From: Alopecurus myosuroides
Taxonomy: Eukaryota > Streptophyta > Magnoliopsida > Poales > Poaceae
NCBI GenBank assembly: GCA_028641055.1
Contig: CM054061.1
Span: 32,092,333 to 32,156,332, forward strand
Length of the DNA: 64,000 nucleotides
Direction of reading: 5' to 3'
The notes beneath the pieces were generated by a model. The model searched no databases. It was not told the DNA's origin and saw nothing but the letters and a program-made list of their open reading frames with translations. Position numbers and translations under genes: made by a program. Below, in pieces: positions 59,009-64,000 of this stretch; the first letter of the stretch is position 1, and the number at the start of each line of letters is the position of its first letter.

Positions 59009-59481
59009 TGTCGCACCCGGACTTCTAAAGGATACTCGCAGTTCCGTTGAACAGTAGAAGGTTGGATTACGGGGCCTACCTGCACCCGCATCTCTTACGA
59101 GTAGGCCAACACACGTATGTGTGACAACCAACCCCTTCTGTTCAGCGTCTACGCAAACCATCCCATAGAAATCAGGATACTACCATTGACGTACTTCATA
59201 CCATACACACATGGTACGTCAACGGCGTTGAACAAAATGATAACACAACATATCTCTAAGACACAAAGAAATAGAAATAAGTTGCAAATAGCTCTCATTA
59301 GAGCAGAGATAGCAAATACAATCATCCAGAGGACACATGTCCCAACAATTCATCATTACATCACAACGGAAGCATCCAAAGTGTCTGAGTACAGACAAGA
59401 TCCAAATAGGCCTAAGAGGCCGGGAATGAAAGTAAAACGGAGCCCATCCACGAAGTCTCGGATCCTGCCCGGGTCCGCTAT

Positions 59482-59546
59482 CTACTCGTCAACAGCCTCG
59501 TCGTACTCCACGTAGTAGCCACCATGGGGATCCTCGGAACCGTAGT
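59482..59546 (-). other. Exon-like segment 2 in F LTR-c (65 nt)
   Basis: Minus strand, preceded by TTTCCGCAG. In phase it reads YGSEDPHGGYYVEYDEAVDE then TAG (59484-59482). Same length and phase as in C despite many amino-acid changes. Confidence 0.35.
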
Positions 59547-60767
59547 CTGCGGAAACCACAGCCCCAAAGGGGTCAGTACAGACAAGTACTGGCAAGCAAG
59601 ACTCACAAGATACCAAAGTTTACCCGTCAACACCAAGCACAGATGCTTTGGGTTCAATGGAAGAAAATAGGTGATAAAAAGTGCGGCAGCGGGCTGCTCT
59701 AACCAACTACAGAGACTTGCTACAACTTCCGGCTAACAGAAAGAAGATGAGATAGCGTATCGTAACCAACTACTAACTAACCTCAAACAAAGCCATCCTG
59801 GATCTCGCCCCTTATCCAAAGAAGCAATCCGAGGATAACTCACACAGTTGGATTAAGGTGACATCATTCTTATGGTGGAAGTAATCTATGTTACTAGTCA
59901 AGTTATTATAGTTAGGTGTAAGTTGTCTGAGTACTTGTTAGCCAGTACTTTCACCAAGTCAACCATAACCGCGGAAAACACGGCTTCTCGAGAAGATTTA
60001 ACCCTGTAGGGATGCACCAATTTGGCCGTACACGTAAGAATAACCCGCCAGATGGAATGGCCCTTCCACCAAGCGGGGCACTCAACACAACTCAACTCTT
60101 CTTCGCATCAAGCCCAAAGAACCCCGTGCAGTTGAGCGCACGGCTAATCATGCCCCACGAAGAAAAGGGGACCCAGATAGCACTCTAAGAACGTGTCTCC
60201 CTAAATGCCGACTACAAAATTTCCACCCTGGCGCCAAGGGTTCGCACCTGCATATGCATGCGGCAAATGGAAAACCCGAACTAAATGAGGCGATTTGGAC
60301 GAGATGCGAATCGAATCAAATTGAGGGGGCGCCCATACACGCTTCCCACATGCGGTTAGTGCGCTCATCATGGATCAGTAGACAAGACCCTTTTCCTAAT
60401 TAGGGTCGACACTAGCAGGCCTCAAAACCACGCCGGGCCTCCTGCCGGTGCCTTATCATCAAATTATTATTACCCAAACATTAACAGGTTGATTGTTTAA
60501 CATCGAGCCCTAGAACATAATAGATATAGTAACAGAAAGTAACGGACAACAGACTCGAGCAAAAACAACCCTAAGCATGCTAGTAAGACACGGGCACAAG
60601 CAACGGGGTTATAGGAGTGGAGGTGAGGCTATATCAGGGTTAAAGGATGACATGTGATAGGTTCGGAACACAAGCAACGATACATAAGGCTAGCAGAAAT
60701 AGACAATGGAAAGTATCGGTATCCAGTGTGGAAAGGAACACAATGGTTCATGTGAGTGAATACTTGC

Positions 60768-60845
60768 CTGCAAACTCAGCAGTCTGGTACTGAGCTAGAT
60801 CCTCAGAAGGGGTGTCGTAAACCTGGTCTGTCTCAATGTCGTCGT
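60768..60845 (-). other. Exon-like segment 1 in F LTR-c (78 nt)
   Basis: Minus strand, acceptor CTCGACTAG and donor GCAG|GCAAGT; the frame is open. Confidence 0.35.
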
Positions 60846-62032
60846 CTAGTCGAGAAGAAGCAAACAAACAACACAGAGAGACAAACAATCAATAACATGG
60901 CATAATGCACAAACATGGGATGATGCATGACCCTTTAATTGATGCATCAAAAATAATCTAGTTGACAAGATAACATGTTTAAATGGACCCATCTGTAATT
61001 TGGATTGCATATGGAAAGCCCATGAATTAAGGTTGGGTTAATTGATCTACAACTAACCAATATGTGAAAGTGGATTAGCATGATGCATGGATGATGAGAA
61101 CAAAAGGAAACAACAATAGATTCAATTTGAAATATGGTTTACCAAGTTTGGAAATTTTATTTATTAAGTTAAGAGATTTTGGCTTCTTAAGGAGTTACAC
61201 AAGCATTTGTTGTTTTCATCAAGTTTAATTGTTCAAAACAGATTACAAGGTTCATATTTGAAAGGAACACAAAATTTTAGGTGGAAAACATGTTTCGATT
61301 ATGGAAAAAGGAATTAGGATGAATTAATTATGAATTAAACAAGTTTGAACAAGTTTTAAATGAATTTAATTCAAGTATGAATATTATTTGAATTTTATTT
61401 TTTCAAAACATTAAATGAAATTCATATTTGAAAATATTATGATTTTCTGGTTTGAAAACATATTTCATATGTTCAAAAAGAGATTAATTTGACCAAGTTA
61501 TGAATTTAGCAACATTAAATGATTTAAACAAGGTTTAAATTATTTAACCAATTTTAATTATTCAAAACAGAAAATAAAGTTTATATTTGGAAAGTTGGTT
61601 CAATTTAGCATGGAAAAAATATTCTATATGTGCCATTTGAATTAAGTTTGAATTAGTTATGCATTTGACCAAATTTGAAGTAATAGTTTGCATTTGAATT
61701 TTTGGAAACATTTAAAATGTTCGAAACAGTAAATAAACTGCATATTTGGAAAGTTCATTTTATTTAGAGTGGTTTACATATTTTACATTGTTAAATTGGA
61801 TGTGTTATGCAAGTTTTATAAAGGTTTGAAAATTAGGGATTAATCTGTAAATAAAATGGACTTATATTAAAAGAAAATGGGGCAGAAACGTTTTTTTTAC
61901 ACCGCGCAGTGACCTAGAATGGGCCACTGCCAGTGGGCCCTGGCCTCCGTGGCGCCTAGGTGGCGTGGATGAGGGACGACGTGGCCTCCAGGGCCACTGC
62001 CGCGCGGGCCCATGCGTGTGCGCGTGCAAGTG

Positions 62033-62125
62033 AAAAAAAGGGAGGCTAAATGCCTCCCGTGGGGATCGAACCCTGGGCTCGGGCGTGCGGGCACAGCTGC
62101 GGTGCCACTGTTTCGTTGACAGTAA
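62033..62125 (-). other. tRNA-like pol III-type module in F LTR-c
   Basis: Box B-like GGTTCGATCCC on the minus strand at 62072-62062, then T7 (62039-62033). The box A-like part (CAGTGGCACCGC) has lost about a dozen bases compared with LTR-a. Confidence 0.45.
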
Positions 62126-63465
62126 GGGAACACGCGGGTGGTTAAGGTTCAGATAGAGGGATGTTTAACTGAACTGCTAAAAGTTCAGTTTTCTGAACTT
62201 GTAGGCAGCGGCCGAAGGTGGACGCCGGCGATGGAAAGCGATGCAGCAGCTGCTGTTGCTGCTCACGGTGGGTGCGCGCGTGCTCGTGGTGTGCGCGTGC
62301 TTGTCGCGATGAAATAGAGAGGGAAAAGGAGGAGGGTGACGTGTGCTCAGCGTGGGGGAGGAAGGAGGAGGTCGACGGGGACAGTGGTGGCGTTTGGCCG
62401 GCGACGGAGAGGTCGACGGCGGCGATGGAGCGGCTCCCTGGTCCCGTGGCGGTGTCGAGGAGGACGAGGTAGCGGAGGGAATTCGATTCCCGCAATTAGC
62501 CCGTGATGAGGGCCATCACCGCGACGACGATCGCCGGAGAGGGTTTCGGTGGCGGTGGTGAGATACAGAGATGGGAGGAGCAGGGAGAGAGAGAGAGGAA
62601 GAAAACGGCGCTGCGAGGGAGAGAGGAGGGAGGAGAGATTAGGGTAGAGGGTGGAGCCCTAGGGCATGGATTTAAGGGGAAGGTGGAGCTGCTGCTCGCC
62701 GTTCCTCACCTCGGTAGTCGACGTGGACACGCCCGATCTGCTGCCGTACGAAGGTGGAAGAAACGGGGGGGTAGCAGGCCGGTGGGGATGGTGGGCTGGC
62801 CCAAAAGGCTTGCCTGCCCTTTCCCCCTTGCTTTGTTTTATTTTTTCTTTCTTTCTCTTTTTTTTGCAGATTTGAATAAGTAAAGAAAAGGGTTAGTTTT
62901 TAGGGTTAGAAAATTAGGGAAAATTTTGTGTAGTTTAGTTTTTGTAACAGCACCAAAATGCCAACTTTTGTTTTCCAAGAATTTTAAATTATGTTGCTGT
63001 TGGATTTTTAATTGAATTTTGAATGAAATTTTGGTATTTATTGATTAAATGAAAAGAACAATTTAACAGTTTTAATTTCAAGTGTAATGATAACAAATGA
63101 TTGATTTGTTTTGTAATGTCCATAAATTTCAAAATGGTTACTGTTTGGAAATTTAATTGAATTTGAAAATGTTTTGGTATTAAATGAATTATTGATAGAA
63201 ACAAATCAATAGTTTGAAATTACAACTTTAATGGAAACAACTAATTGCTTTGATTTGAATACTCATTTGGAAATTGTAACAGCACAAGTATGAAACAAAT
63301 ATTTAAAATTTGGTTTGAAATTCAAATAGAAAACAAAGGAAAACAAATGAAAACAGAGGAAAACAATTGGAAAACAAATGCAAAACTTAAGATGCCATGA
63401 TGCAAAACATAAAATAACAGAGAGCAAACATTCTAATGGATGTTTTTCATACTTGGGATGTTACA

Positions 63466-63846
63466 CCGGCTTAGGAAAGGCCGGATCAAGATGATCAAGA
63501 ACCGGAGGGAGGCATGACTCCGAGTGCGGGCGAGACCCTGACTCCTTTGTAACCCGGAGGTCTCGTCCACTATATAAGGCGAGACCCCGGGGCGTAGAAA
63601 GCCAAGTTCTAGATCGAGAGCAACGTAACTCGAGACATCGAGAGCCAGAATCTCCCTTTGAAATCGAGACTTAGTTCTTTGAATAGTAAGAAGGCAGGAG
63701 TAGGTTTTACCCTCAATAGAGGGGTCGAACCTGGGTAAACTCGCGTCTCTCGTTTCCATCTTAACCCTTTCGAAGTTCCGCTTAGTAGCAATGGCCTCGC
63801 AATCTAGTTCTCGCATGAGGACACTTGCCGTCACAAAACCACGACA
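63466..63846 (+). repeat. Element E 5' LTR, second part
   Basis: Begins with CCGGC, one base different from the left CCAGC, and ends ACGACA just before a primer site. TATA box TATATAA at 63571-63577. A block at 63692-63738 (ggcaggagtagg...gaacctgggta) is shared with LTR A. Both parts together give an LTR of roughly 600 bp. Confidence 0.68.
63571..63577 (+). promoter_or_regulatory. TATA box in LTR E
   Basis: TATATAA on the plus strand, about 275 bp before the LTR end, as expected for the U3/R boundary. Confidence 0.6.
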
Positions 63847-63848
63847 GT

Positions 63849-63865
63849 TGGTGCCCACCGTGGGG
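63849..63865 (+). promoter_or_regulatory. Primer binding site of element E
   Basis: TGGTGCCCACCGTGGGG, two bases after the LTR end. TGGYGCCCACCGTGGGG is the usual primer site of grass Tat-type elements, so this LTR is a 5' LTR and E continues to the right. Confidence 0.75.
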
Positions 63866-64000
63866 CCTGCTCGTGGAAGCGTCATCTTTTTGGAAGGAGC
63901 GCTACCTGGGATCGAGAAGCTCGCGATAGGCCGGCTCAGGAGAAGCCGGCGCGGGAACTACTACAACCATGACACGTGGGGCCCTGAGTTCGCCTCCGTG
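63866..64000 (+). mobile_element. Start of the internal region of element E
   Basis: Leader or early gag sequence, cut by the window edge. There is too little to assign a protein. Confidence 0.5.

Larger units (their letters stand above)
50788..63465 (-). mobile_element. Element F: deleted relative of C with three LTRs
   Basis: Inserted on the minus strand into LTR E, flanked by CCAGC/CCGGC (one mismatch). Right to left: LTR-c (63465-59009), primer site, 0.35 kb leader, LTR-b (about 58652-56046, lacking its start), a weakened primer site, 0.8 kb internal remnant, LTR-a (55232-50788). Gag and most of pol are gone. The order LTR-leader-partial LTR-leader-remnant-LTR suggests a second rearrangement after the original deletion, by recombination between related copies. 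Confidence 0.85.
59009..63465 (-). repeat. LTR-c of element F (5' LTR, about 4,457 bp)
   Basis: Full-length partner of LTR-a, very similar throughout. Its donor-like site is changed (ACGCTGAGC, near 62350). GC-rich frames at about 62140-62880 have no recognised domain. Confidence 0.85.

Overview
This window is a eukaryotic, repeat-only stretch from a grass genome. Long LTR retrotransposons are stacked inside one another, and the GC-rich islands in the LTRs and the gag/pol sequences are of grass type. A large-genome member of the Pooideae is likely, but I cannot name the species from sequence alone. I find no ordinary host gene, no rRNA gene and no true tRNA gene.

Layout, with labels used below. 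A (1-6977): 3' part of a Tat-lineage Ty3/gypsy element, holding an eight-exon antisense gene (5417 down to 303) and its 3' LTR (6109-6977). B (6978-13745): decayed gypsy internal region with reverse transcriptase remnants, polypurine tract and a long 3' LTR (10158-13745). X (13746-14842): truncated minus-strand LTR. T (14843-18425 and 43242 to about 47556): an old Tat-type element with gag, protease, RT, two RNase H regions, integrase and, again, an antisense extra gene. C (18426-43241): a nearly complete chromovirus-type (Tekay-like) element that splits T. It has 4.4 kb LTRs, a Met-tRNA primer site, gag-protease and RT-RNase H-integrase reading frames, and is broken by one nonsense codon and one frameshift. 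D (20380-31261): an internally deleted relative of C, inserted on the opposite strand inside C's 5' LTR with a GTTTT target duplication. H (about 47545-49447): a hAT-family transposase pseudogene. E (50566-50787 and 63466-64000): 5' LTR, primer site and leader start of another Tat-type element, split by F (50788-63465), a third, deleted relative of C with three LTRs.

C, D and F share LTR architecture: AT-rich start, TATA-like site, GC-rich block ending in a GTGAG donor-like site, a tRNA-like box A / box B / T-run module, an AT-rich tract repeating every 159 bp, and two exon-like segments. In C and F these segments are exactly 78 and 65 nt, flanked by GC-AG and AG splice signals, and their phases agree. 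The exon-like pair and the pol III-like module are the observations most worth testing. D and F lack gag-pol and could only have moved with proteins from C-like elements.

Element boundaries, target duplications, motifs, stops and frame breaks were read directly. Lineage names rest on protein-family knowledge. The LTR gene and pol III activity are inferences that need transcript data.
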